Of a stretch of 64,000 bases of DNA, positions 33,301-43,482 are shown piece after piece. Within the stretch, counting starts at the first letter, position 1. Each line of letters starts with the position of its first letter. A program made the position numbers and the translations under genes. The notes under the pieces were generated by a model that saw nothing but the letters and a program-made list of their open reading frames with translations, did no database searches and was not told the DNA's origin. Origin of the DNA: Undaria pinnatifida (Eukaryota > Sar > Phaeophyceae > Laminariales > Alariaceae); contig JABAKD010000023.1 of assembly GCA_012845835.1 (NCBI GenBank), forward strand, positions 25,833,972 to 25,897,971. Reading direction: 5' to 3'.

Positions 33301-34680
33301 GTTATGATGCCGAGGCCAACGCAAGTAATAAGACGGCCCAGATCAACTACTCGTATCTCATTAGTCTACTCGTGTACGTGCACATGTTGCGTTTGGTTCG
33401 TGTAAAACACGGTTTACCTTATATAAGGCTGGGGGACCTGCGTTAATAATGGTGGTTATACAGAACGAAAAAAACGCGAGTAGAAAACCAGCTGGCGACA
33501 ACATAAAAAAAGCGCCAAGCAGAGTGGCGTAGCACACTTAGTTCGTGCTACAGGCAGGCCACAGCAGCAGCAGCAGCGAAACAGTGCCGGAAAAAATAAA
33601 ACGCTACGAGTAAATCACTCAAATCGTTTTCGACAATGCAGCAGGAACGCAGTCGAACAGCCACCATGTCATACAGCTACGTAAATCAGCAGTACAATTG
33701 AGTTAAATTGACACGACGTGTATGAAACACGTAGAAGGGTGGTGAGCTTACGCGTTATTTTTCCCTATCCGCCGCAGGATATATATCAAAAGCAATAAAA
33801 CCATCCTGCGAAGAACCAAAGAAACGGTCAGTGCGTGACCCTGCAGAATGCCACATTAGGGCCGAAATCACCGTTGATGAAATGATCCTGTTCACTGTGG
33901 CCATATTCAGGGGAATCAAATATATAAACATATATCCTAAAAGTAATACAACCTGTAACATCGCGAGACCAGAGTATGACGCAGCTTGCCAATATGAGTA
34001 CCGATCCTTGAAGCGGTCGAGCTAACAGCTGACGCGTTTGAAACAATTTAATGGAAGGTCCCGTTTCACGATCTGTCTTTCACGGCAGACAGATAGATAG
34101 ACCCCTTGTATATGTATTAATACATATATATATAAACTCGTCTGGCGCGGTCGGTCGCTAGCCGAGCCCTTCCCTGGACTTTTCGCTAGCCATCGACCAT
34201 GACTGGCCAGCACCAGCAACTTTTCGTGGAGATAGCTGTTAGCTTTCAACTTTTGGGGAAAAGCTTTCAGGACTGTCACTTTGTTAGGCCACCGTGGTGA
34301 CGGTGACGTCAGTTTAATGCGCCAACAAGTAGTTAGGCTGAATTGTCAGCAGCATTTTTTGTCAGCCATGACGCATAGCTTGCAACACATTAGAAGAGGG
34401 AAAACTGTTGCTCTGATCTGCTTGCTTGCTGCCGCTGGTGTTGCTACTGCTGCTGCCCTGCTGCTACCGAGACTCGCTGCAGCTGACCGCTGCTTGGCTG
34501 TAGCTGACCACCGCTTGGTTGTGGTGCGCCGTGTACGGGTGCGTGTACTCTGTGTTCCATGTTTACTGAGATACCTGTATCGGGCCGGTACATACCGCGA
34601 AGCGAACCTCAACCTTCGAACAACGCCGGACAATATCACAGGAAGAGAAAAGCATGGGGGAGCGCGGAACGGTCTTGCTC
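33301..34680. other. Intron; one element-end fragment
   Basis: 33963-34045 matches the GCAGCTTGC...GCTGACG family of element ends. Open frames at 34281-34790 and its complement lack any motif I know and overlap a CTG repeat, so they are not called. Confidence 0.35.
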
Positions 34681-34704
34681 TGGCCGTTGCTTCCCTGTTT
34701 GCTT

Positions 34705-34705
34705 G

Positions 34706-34744
<39 letters not shown>

Positions 34745-34765
34745 ACTACTGCTGCTCTACTACTG
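34705..34765 (+). repeat. (CTG)n microsatellite
   Basis: About 12 uninterrupted CTG units followed by CTA/CTG mixtures. Confidence 0.9.
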
Positions 34766-36129
34766 CGGCCGCTGTCCCAGCCTCTTTTAGCTCGCCAATC
34801 GCTTTGGCGCGACGTTTTGGGCCTGTATGCTCGCTCAAAAGATCGAGCGATTGGGCGTTGCGTATTCTATTCTGGATGGTCCCGGGGAAGCTATGTAGGC
34901 AGGGGTACACGACAACACGAGAAAGCGACACCAAACTCCTCCCCATGTCAGAATTAAACACCAAACGAGCAGTTGGGGATGGGTTTCTGCGCATAAATAA
35001 GCATGATATTCGTGCTTGGTACGTGCGACCGAAAACATTGTTCTTGGTCTGGTTTTGACTTGATTTTGGTATACGGTTTCTCCCCGATTTGTGCTGATTC
35101 TTCCAAAAAACGCACTAGGATTGTTCGCTGCTGCTTGCTGCTGCTGATGACGATATTTATACTGTTTGTTTCGTTATTTTTCGCGTTTCTTTCTCCACCA
35201 TTTGAAGAGTATGCGCCACGCCCGTATGGTGGCGGTACAAAAAAAGTGATAGGTTGTTGTGCTCCTACAATAAGTGTGAATAAAGGCATTCATGCGTCGT
35301 TTTAGAACAGGGTCTGGACGATAGAGCACTCATCTCGCTACGCAAACAAGCAAAGTGTACGTACAAAAAAACAGTAGTACGCGTTTTTTTACTCTGTTCT
35401 TACCCTCACCGTGTTGTGCACCCAGGTATTTTGCTACCTTTCTTGGTGCACAATTTGATTTGGGCGTTTTGTTACTCTCACGTATTGTACGAGAGTTTCT
35501 TTTTTGTGACCTACTTATTTTTCTAATCGCTGCGTATCCCCCTCCCGAGGGAATATGTTTGTTGCGCTGTTCTAATGTTTTCCCTCATACTAACTGTGCT
35601 ACTTCTACGACATTTCTAGGTTATTTCGTCAGTCTTCAATTGAGCCGTCTGCCCTCACTTCACCTTGCCCTGCTAAATGTTCCTGTCTACTTTTTCTTAC
35701 ACCGCTACCACTAACTTTGATTATTAACAGTTTTTTTGGGGGGATTGCCTCAATTGCAACACATGTAACAACTGCTGCAATAAAAAATTGGCGTAGGAGC
35801 CCGAAACTACCTATTAAGACATTCTAAAACTGCTCGTGTTTGTACAACAATAATTATCGTCCACTTACTGCAGTAACTAACTGCTCTCTTCATTTTGGTA
35901 TCAGTCTGTTGCTCCTACGCAGTTGCTGCTGCTGCCTCTGTATTGTTGTTGTGCTACTACTATCGATACTACTGCGTTGTATTATATGATTTCGCTCTCT
36001 TTTCTTGCGCCACCCTCTTTTGGTCTGCTCGCCTCTCTTGTTTTCTCCTTACACTCTACTTTGCCGTTCCCTGCTATTGCTACGTTGGTTTAATATATTA
36101 TGTTCACCTCGGAAGGGAGAGCTTGTATT
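34766..36129. other. No supported feature
   Basis: T/C-rich intronic sequence with no exon or repeat that I can define. Confidence 0.35.
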
Positions 36130-36640
36130 ATAAACAAGCCAAAATAAACTTCATACAGCTGTGGGATGGAAGGTTTCGTCGAAATTAATATTTGCAAGCT
36201 GTGTGTGAACTCCGATTGCGCGTATTACTGTGTGTCCTCATTAAGGATATAGGTCGGCGCGACTCCCCTTAGAACCACAGTGTAGCCTGTACCAAGGTCA
36301 ACCGGGTGACGTTTTAATCAATATGTGAAAGGAAACTATAAAGGCCATTTTTGAGGAGGGCAGAATCTGACGGCTGTCTTATCTATTTTTTTAAATATGA
36401 CACAATACACTTCAACTACTATGAGATCGGCCGAAAAATAATTTGAACAAAACTCAGCTTTGAAAGCCGCGTGTGATACTTCGATTGCGCGTGTTACGGG
36501 GTGTGTATACTCTCGTGAAAGATACAGGTCGGCGACTCCCCTGTTCTTGCCAGGGTCGACAGGACTAAGTCGTTCATCCTTGTTCTGCGCACGGAAACTG
36601 TATAACCCGCATTGAGGGGGGCAAAACCAGACATCTGTGG
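36130..36640 (+). repeat. Two head-to-tail ends of the long-inverted-repeat family
   Basis: Both 36130-36380 and 36397-36640 run in the same order as the left arm at 1904: CAGCTGTGGGATGG or similar, TTGCAAGCTGTGTG, CGATTGCGCGT, GGTCGGCG...ACTCCCC, GGAAACT. The two differ considerably, so they are separate insertions or an old duplication. Confidence 0.55.
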
Positions 36641-36925
36641 AATCAGTATACATAAAACAATTAGTACCAATTGTACAGTTTTATCTTTTCGCTGAAAACG
36701 CTTCATGTATTCGATTAACGACTTTCTCGGGACGTTCATTTTGCTGCTCTGTCAGCTGTTCAGGCGACATTAACTACTTGGTTTTAGAGTACAGTCGATC
36801 TCTCTCTGGTTCTGAGACGGGAGCTGGATTTTTCACACCCAATCACTCTTTGTCATTCGTCACTGCTGTAGCTGTGCAGTCTTTCTTTCTCACTGTTATT
36901 AATCTCTGCTGTATCTGTGCAGTGT

Positions 36926-36972
36926 TTCTTTCTCTCCCTCTCCCTCTCCCTCTCCCTCTCCCTCTCCCTCTG
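36926..36972 (+). repeat. (CTCTCC)n repeat
   Basis: Seven or more units. Confidence 0.9.
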
Positions 36973-37624
36973 GGTCTGTCCGTCTCTGTCTGATATTTGA
37001 TCTGTGTTTCGGTCTCTCTACTCTCCCCGAGTCTCATTTTGCAGTTTCAGCGCAGTTTGACAGATTTTTCCTTGTTTTTTTATTTGTCATCTCTTTCACA
37101 CTCAACCACTATCTGTCATTCATCACTGTACTCCGTCCGTCGCTGCCTATGTTGGTTCCTTTCTCTGTGCCGGACGAGTTCTCGGCATATACAACCTCTC
37201 TCTGTCCCGAACGGCTATACAACCATCTCTCTTTGTGCAGAACGATTCCTCGGAGCAGTGTGTTCGAATTCAGCAGTGCAGTTCAAGGGCACGGCAAAGA
37301 AGAACAGTTTTGTTTGCTTGACTCATATTCATACGATTACTGAGTGTGATAACCAGCCTCTTCTTTACTGGTCAATGAGCGAACACAACAAGCAATAAAA
37401 CACCACACACCCGCAACAATACGACGGACAAAGCACAAAACAAAACCTCACACACAAGCAATGTGCCGTTTTCACGAATCTTGGAAGTGCGTCACATAGC
37501 GTGGCGGCGTAAGCCGCCGAAAACCCTTGCATGTATATGATCTGTATGTTCTAGATCATGTTGCCCGGTGACAACCGAGTAATTTATGATAAAAGCACAT
37601 GTTTATTCCTTCATTGGGTCTGCA

Positions 37625-37875
37625 CTACAGTACACAGATCCTGTGGAAGATATCATAGCGACAGATATATCGTACGGTGTAGATCATATAGATCGTGATA
37701 CTATTGTTGGAGTTGGTTCCGGAGTGCAAGGGATCTGAAGGATCCATCGCATGCTTTCTTCGTTGGATTTGTACCATTAGTAGGCAGATCCTGTAAAAGA
37801 TTTCTTAGCGGCGCAGATGATCTAGATCGTGCTACTATTAATAGGGTTGGTTCCGGAATGCAAAATCCTACGGGG
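37625..37875 (+). repeat. Two-unit tandem duplication with GATC-rich motifs
   Basis: CAGATCCTGT(G/A)(G/A)AAGAT recurs about 150 bp apart, each followed by GTTGGTTCCGGA(G/A)TGCAA. Confidence 0.55.
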
Positions 37876-38189
37876 TCAGTTTTGAGTTTGCGAAGAATCA
37901 ACTGCTAGCGTGGGTGTTGCGACCATCCACTGTTGGCAGGATGCTTTGTCAAGCGAACAAGGGGGGAGAAATGCGCTCAGGTTTATGTTATTGGCTGATA
38001 TTACCAGGTATTCGGAGCCTCGATCGAACACAGTCGTAGGGTAGGAGAGCTCGCCTGAAAGGTGGCGATGCTTTCCTTTTTTTCGTGTAGTGGTTCAATC
38101 CTGTCAAAAATGAATCTACGTAATAGGCCCAATTCAATGCAAGTAGACGACGGAAGAAATAGCTGGAGAGGTCTTGCCGCGATAAAAAC

Positions 38190-38340
38190 GAAGGCATGCA
38201 CCGTAACGGGGAGGGGAGAGAACCGAAGAGCCTGCCTAGTGACCCCGGATCTGAGATACGTCTACTAGTCTAGACAGGGAGAAGGAGAAATAAAAAGTGC
38301 GAATATAATAAATGGGATGACCCCAAAACACAGAACACAA
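38190..38340 (+). repeat. SINE-like dispersed module
   Basis: GCGATAAAAACGAAGGC, GGGGAGGGGAGAGAACC, CCTAGTGACCCCGGATCTGA, then AAAAGTGCGAATATAATAAA. It matches 17241-17360 and 49085-49210. A possible B-box GGTTCAATCCT (38091) lies 100 bp upstream, but no A-box is clear. Confidence 0.4.
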
Positions 38341-38505
38341 AATATCGTGATCTGCCTGTTGTGTGTATTACTTCATCATCAGATCATGCAGACTGTGGAC
38401 ATTTGACTAGTGTGTGTTGTATTCACATTAAACCGTTCTACTTTGTGTATACCCAACGACATAAGTACATTCAGTGTCCGTGCTGATTCTTCATCCTAGA
38501 TATAT

Positions 38506-38955
38506 AAATTCTGTGGTCACAAACTGTGAGACAGAGCAAACCAAACAGTAGCAATTAATCAAGGCAGCGCAAGTGCAGTACTAGCGTACCGGATGCAAGA
38601 ACACAACGAAACAAGCCAGACCAACAGTGTGACGTGATAATCAAGACAGTGATGGTCCGCGAAGAAGGCGGTGGCGTGCGATTTCCTGTTTTCGGGCTTA
38701 TCGGGGGTAACCGCCTTATTCGCTATTAGGGCGGATAGCGCATTACGAACGGCTTCATAACGGGTTTGTTACATTCAGGCAGAATGTGTTTGCGTAGATG
38801 TGGAGGTCTCAACTGCCCTCTATAGGGCGGTAGATAGTAGACGGCTCTATTGAGGGACCAGCCGTGACTAAGATGGGTACTGCCGGACTGCGGGTTTCAG
38901 TGATGCCGGGCGGTTTTGACCGCCTTCTATAGGGATACCGCCTTATTTCGGGGAC
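38506..38955 (+). repeat. Dispersed repeat, partner of 18536-18985
   Basis: Shares CTGTGGTCACAAACTGTGAG, TAACCGCCTTATTCGC, GGTCTCAACTGCCCTC, GGTTTCAGTGATGCC and GACCGCCTT with the 18.5 kb copy, in the same order. Confidence 0.55.
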
Positions 38956-39184
38956 AAACCACGATGGGAATGTTATCTTTTTTTCTCCTTCCTTTTTACG
39001 TTTTTTGTGCTCATATTGCCAAACGCCATGTTACATATACAAGGTCAACGTCTAATACTTTGATCACAATCAAATCATGCGTACCATGACTATTTTTTTG
39101 CTGTACGAAGGACCTGGTATGTTTTTTTTTTCTTATGTTCCACACTTCCACGTACGTAGTGCCGTACAATAGGCAAACGCTGTA

Positions 39185-39455
39185 GCACGCAGCTTGCAAA
39201 GATGAGTATCGACCCTAAATTCTTCGATCTCATAGCTGACGTTAAAATAATTTTAGAAAATATGTTACCAATCTATCTCTTGGTCGTGCACAAGTATTAT
39301 AATACAACGCCATTTCGTATTAGGTTTTGGCTCATGAAAACGTACTGAAAACGGGCGGCCGGTATGTATTACGCAGCTTTTGCAAAGATGAGCGTGCCGA
39401 CCCTAAATTTGTATTCACAGCTGACGCTGTTATAATATTTTTATATAATACAAGG
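39185..39455 (+). repeat. Two tandem element ends (GCAGCTTGC...GCTGACG family)
   Basis: GCAGCTTGCAAAGATGAGTA (39189) and GCAGCTTTTGCAAAGATGAG (39373), both followed by CGACCCTAAATT and CAGCTGACG. The second leads directly into the GC-rich hairpin at 39472. Confidence 0.6.
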
Positions 39456-39471
39456 GCTCCCTCCGCATGGG

Positions 39472-39503
39472 TGCCGGCATACGCCGGCACCCATGCTTCG
39501 GGT
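39472..39503. repeat. Perfect 14-bp-stem GC-rich hairpin
   Basis: GCATGGGTGCCGGC and GCCGGCACCCATGC are exact inverted repeats separated by ATAC. It follows an element end with TACAAGGGCTCC, as does a second hairpin at 54917-54939. It stands out from the AT-rich surroundings. Confidence 0.85.
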
Positions 39504-40165
39504 AGGGCAGGGCAGCACTTCGAATTGTTCGATTCAATACTTGGTAGAGTAAAAAAAGTCACCAGACACAATCATAGTCTGCGCGTACAGTATGTAGGGT
39601 AATGCCAAGAGTTCGATATAGACTGACAATCACAACAATGTACTACAATCAATAGCTACCTTTTTTTAAGTGAATCCGATTCCGAGCTTCATTCGTCAGA
39701 TTTCGATCGGATAAATCCGAGCACACGCCGATTGACCCTTTAGTCTGGCGACGAAACGTGTCGAGTGTGTTTCTCGTGATAGTTTTACTCAATCAAGCAT
39801 CCGGGGCCAGTAAGGTGCCTGACCATGTTTACTGCGTGTGATTAGATAAGTTGTACATAGACCATTTGCCTAATACAACAGCAGTCAGTCCAGATCGAGT
39901 CGATCGCTGCAACCTGCTTGGGTATCGTATTATTCCAGCAGCAGTAATACACTGCACTTCTTTTCTTTTTCCCATCCTAATTAATGTGATTCTCGCATAA
40001 CTCTCGCCCCCCCAGTAGTATAACTTTGAACCTGGGTAATATAGCAGGCTCCCCTCCCCCATCCCCACTACGGTACCTGCCGTAGTTTTTATCTCGACAA
40101 GAATTCAGCATTTACTTCCCTCGTCGATTCGCGTCGATTTGTACCTACCCACGCTGCTAGGCGAT

Positions 40166-41062
40166 TTCAGCAGTTAGTTGATTCTTCTTTTCCCATTTAT
40201 TTCTGCAAATAAATATAGGCAACAAAGCTCACAACCGTGGTTATTTAACTCAAGGACCAACGCTAGTATTAATAGTAGTAGTATTCGAGTGTAGCCCCAC
40301 TAGACCACCGGGGCGACCGGCTTTATATCACTCACTGCCCCGGTGGCGTATCAGGTTATATCCTCGAGCCTGGTATGGGTCAGCTTCGTGAGTTCAAATC
40401 CCTCCGAGTGCGTACTCGTATAATTTGTCGTCTTGTGCACTAATTGACTTGCGGAGAGCGCGAGAGCGTGACTGAGCAACACTCGTTGAAAAATCGACGA
40501 TTAGTGGGTGCTGAACCCTATGCGCCAAAATATAATGAAGGCTATAACCGAGGGGGGAAGGAAGGACGACACCTGTGACCACGGCTTGTATGTCCAGAAG
40601 CTGAAAAGTAGAAGTGTGCCTAAAAAACAAAAAAAAATCACTAGAAGAGATGATCAATCAGCAATCAGCATCAATACGGAGCACGTCAAGTACGAAACAA
40701 CACAAAGTTATTTGTCAGTCACGTACCAACACGACTGCTTGCACTTGCCCGGCAAACGACCTCAGCAACAGAGTCAGGGACCACAGCAACAACAAAGCAC
40801 GCCATCCTACTTTCTACTTACCACCACGTTCGAGTGGCGCAGCTTAACATGAGGAACCTGTATAAGACAACCCTCGAGTCCCCGGGGACGCAGTCACTCG
40901 CAATGCTGCTGTGTGGTTTCTCCTGGCGCCGCAGTAATCGTAATCACTACTACCTCCTCGTTTAGTCATGTGTGCGCTTCAGCAGTTAGTTGATCATTTT
41001 TTTGCCCATTTATTTCTGCAAATAAATAAAGCCAACAAAGCTCACAACGGTGGTTATTTGAG
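40166..41062 (+). repeat. Direct repeats bracketing a SINE-bearing segment
   Basis: 40181-40257 and 40981-41057 share CAGCAGTTAGTTGAT, CCATTTATTTCTGCAAATAA and CAACAAAGCTCACAAC, about 800 bp apart. They may be the ends of one composite element or an old segmental duplication. Confidence 0.5.
40335..40637 (+). mobile_element. tRNA-derived SINE, copy 3
   Basis: A-box-like TGGCGTATCAGG at 40344-40355, B-box GTTCAAATCC at 40392-40401, the standard body and an A-rich tail (40622-40637). Just upstream, ACCACCGGGGCGACCGG (40305-40321) is the reverse complement of a SINE-type start. Confidence 0.75.
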
Positions 41063-41616
41063 TATGCCACAGCAAAATTCCAAACATTAGCAACTACGGT
41101 TTGGAAATGATGCCAACTGCGTAAATCATCCATGCGCTGCAGACATTAAGATACAACCAAAATCTCCGGAATTCCTCCTCGACATGCGGTGTTTTTGCAA
41201 CTCCTCGATTGTCTCGCTCGGCATCCGTCCGCGTTCACGTCGATGTGCGGAACGGACACGGCAGAGCGAGGGGCGTTGGAGCCGCCCCCCGAAGACGGCG
41301 CTCGAACGAAGCTAGTAGACCGAGAATTCCAGTTCCGCGAATCGCATACTTCGGCCGAGACGAAAAAAAACTCCTGACCGAATCCCTGAAACAAAAGAAT
41401 GATTTTATACATGTGTATACACGGTCAAGAACATGTAATAAAATGTTCAGTCAGGGTCTAATACTTTGATCGCCATCAAATAATGCGTACCGTGACTATA
41501 TTGTTCGCTGTACGAAGTACCTGGTAAGATTTTTTATTCATGTATTTTGTGTGTTCAACACTTGTACTCACTTAGTGCCGTACAAATAACGCCTTCTCTC
41601 ATCTGCCTTCCGGCAG

Positions 41617-41709
41617 GTACTTAGCCCGGACGACGACGAGGACGATCTTCGACGGCAATACATGTCTCCCTACGTCGAGAGGAAGGCGGTGCATTTTGTG
41701 CATACACAG
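41617..41709 (+). CDS. VPS26-like gene, exon g
   Basis: 93 nt between TTCCGGCAG and GTACGG, phase 0 at both ends. Product: VLSPDDDEDDLRRQYMSPYV then ERKAVHFVHTQ. It gives an acidic loop followed by the strand that, in VPS26, reads IAKYEIMDG just before the last part of the C-domain. GC content is higher than in the surrounding intron. The intron after it starts with a sequence that is tandemly duplicated. Confidence 0.6.
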
Positions 41710-42050
41710 GTACGGTTGAGGTCGAACCAACAGTGGTGCGGACAAGAGACACACTTTTATTTCGGGGGTTACCTTTTGGTAGGAGGCTTTTTTGTTTTTC
41801 TCATGGCGGGTGCCGCGATGGAGGTAGCACTTTTTAGAAAAAACGGTTTCTGAATGACGGGGCTCCTTTAACGGCAGGCACAAAGGCGGTTGGGGTCGGA
41901 ACAACATCGGTGCGGACGAGAGACATGCCATGTGTAGGGGGTTACCTGCTAGAAGTCGTTTCCGTTCTTCTCATGGCGGATGGCACTATCGAGGTACACT
42001 ACCTCTTTTTGGCGAAATCGGTTTCTGAATGACGGGGCTCCTTCTGTAAC
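41710..42050 (+). repeat. Two-unit tandem duplication beside exon g
   Basis: GTTGAGGTCGAACCAACAGT (41716) recurs as GTTGGGGTCGGAACAACATC (41890), followed by GGTGCGGAC(A/G)AGAGACA, TTACCT and TTCTCATGGCGG. Each unit ends with an inverted family 1 end (GGTTTCTGAATGACGGGGCT). Period about 170 bp. Confidence 0.65.
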
Positions 42051-42293
42051 GGCAGACACAAAGACAGACGACGATGTCGACGCCCGAAACCCAAAAATTC
42101 CCGCGTTTCAAACTTTTTGTTGTGATGTATTTTTTTTTTTGTGCATCTACTGTAGGCCATGTCTTTGTTCATCGGGTTGCCCTTTCAGTTTACCCAGAAT
42201 AAGCTTTGGCCTTGGAACGAAAAAATGGCTCACGTGAGGAAATAGCCTAAAAAAAAATAATTTGCCTCTACCGTCGCTTGTGTCACTACTGGT

Positions 42294-42650
42294 GTGGAAT
42301 CATGCCTTGAAGGAGGGGGGAGGGGGGGGGTCACCGCCGCTAACGCCCCCCCCCCCCCCCCGGAACGGCATGCGTTAGAGGATATGATGAAATTTGACGT
42401 ATGTGATATGGAAGAGTTTGGTAGACTAGATATTAGCGAGAAAACGATCGCTATACTAGGAGACAGATGGTGGCCGCAGACGGCGAAACAGAACGGGGAT
42501 AGGATAAGCAAACAGTTTCTATGTAATATATGGAGGAAACTGAATGAGCGCCCAAATGTTGAAGGTGTCTCTATTAGGAGTATGAACGGTGGTCCGTCTC
42601 GAAAGAGATGCGTGGTCAATGGTCGAATGACTAGGGCAAGCAACAGGTGA
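42294..42650 (+). CDS. Open frame of unknown function ending at a donor-like GTGAGT
   Basis: 118 codons. From residue ~24 the product is not low-complexity: ALEDMMKFDVCDMEEFGRLD, then ILGDRWWPQTAKQ and FLCNIWRKLNERPNVEGVSI. I do not recognise the family. The frame stops within AGGTGAGT, so it could be an exon ending in phase 2. The second half has a degenerate copy at 42755-42900 and another near 22740, which makes a mobile-element origin likely. It lies between exons g and h, which already join in phase without it. Confidence 0.35.
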   Translation: MESCLEGGGRGGVTAANAPPPPPERHALEDMMKFDVCDMEEFGRLDISEKTIAILGDRWWPQTAKQNGDRISKQFLCNIWRKLNERPNVEGVSIRSMNGGPSRKRCVVNGRMTRASNR

Positions 42651-42754
42651 GTACGCCCCCCCCTCCCATCCCTGCTAACCCTAACCTTAATCCCCCTCCA
42701 ACACCAAAACCATAACCACCAAGACCGCCCGCCCCCCCCCAACAAAAACACAGC

Positions 42755-42950
42755 TTAATGTGATATAGGGAAGAATCGAAATGAACGCCCAAATGTTGGA
42801 GGTGTCTCTACTAGGAGTAGAAACGGTGCTTCGTCTTGAAAAGGATGCGCCTTCAATGGTCAAATTACTAAGGCAAGCAACAAATCAGTACGCCCCCCCT
42901 AACACCAACACCAACACCAACACCAACACCAACACCAACACCATATTCAC
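42755..42950 (+). repeat. Degenerate copy of the 42520-42660 block, then (CAACAC)n
   Basis: CGCCCAAATGTTGGAGGTGT against CGCCCAAATGTTGAAGGTGT, with several small changes that break the frame. It is followed by about eight CAACAC units. Confidence 0.65.
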
Positions 42951-43058
42951 TACACAGTAATGAATGACGTGTAACGACAACTTATTTTTTCATCTCGTGG
43001 GCACGTTTTCCTGTTCCGCACGTGAATCTCCCGTCCCGCCTGTTCTGGGCCGTCCCAG

Positions 43059-43163
43059 GAACAAAATTGCAGGATGGACGCGGTCCTCGGAGAAGCGGAG
43101 ATATCCGTCGAGATCCCCCTGGACTCCTTGCCCTTAACGCCTTCCTATATGTCTCTCACGCAG
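43059..43163 (+). CDS. VPS26-like gene, exon h
   Basis: 105 nt between TTCTGGGCCGTCCCAG and GTATGA, phase 0 at both ends. Product: EQNCRMDAVLGEAEISVEIP then LDSLPLTPSYMSLTQ. GEAEISVEIPLDSLPLTPSY aligns with the GESIPIRLFLAGYDLTPT block of VPS26, one of the most conserved parts of the family. An inner AG at 43073 would break the phase, so the upstream acceptor is preferred. Confidence 0.68.
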
Positions 43164-43222
43164 GTATGATATATGATATAATACAATGGCTTAAAACTTG
43201 AGTTTTTTTTTCTTCGGGTTTT

Positions 43223-43482
43223 GTTGATAGATCTCTAAAGGTGTACACGTAGCTGGCGCGGGAAGGCGTGATGATGACTCAAGAGGGTGACACAGAACTC
43301 TTATATTATCCAGCCGTCGAGCCTGACTCGGTCTCATATGGAGCAAAACTACGAGTGACAGCTCATGGCAAATCATGCCGGGAAACATCCGGCCAAACAG
43401 TCCCCTTACACCATATACATGAATCCCTCACCAACGAATGGAACTCCCTGATATAAGATGGATCATAACCGTCATGTTCATG
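43223..43482 (+). repeat. 260 bp repeat, near-identical copy at 48663-48928
   Basis: Shared GTGTACACGTAGCTGGCGCG through CCTGATATAAGATGG with few substitutions. Both copies keep a 62-codon plus frame, but most differences between them change the amino acid, which argues against a selected protein. Confidence 0.75.

Noticed and set aside
34281-34790. 169-codon frame with a hydrophobic Leu run that could be read as a membrane segment
   Set aside because: The Leu run is the (CTG)n repeat and the rest shows no recognisable motif.
38091-38101. tRNA gene suggested by GGTTCAATCCT
   Set aside because: A B-box-like word without an A-box or a cloverleaf around it.
40305-40321. Second, inverted SINE head
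   Set aside because: Only 17 bp match the SINE start; possibly a truncated copy, but too short to annotate.
41146-41412. Possible LTR-retrotransposon protease/RT linker (LLDCLARHPSAFTS)
   Set aside because: A loose resemblance to Ty3/gypsy pol linkers only; no neighbouring RT or protease motif.
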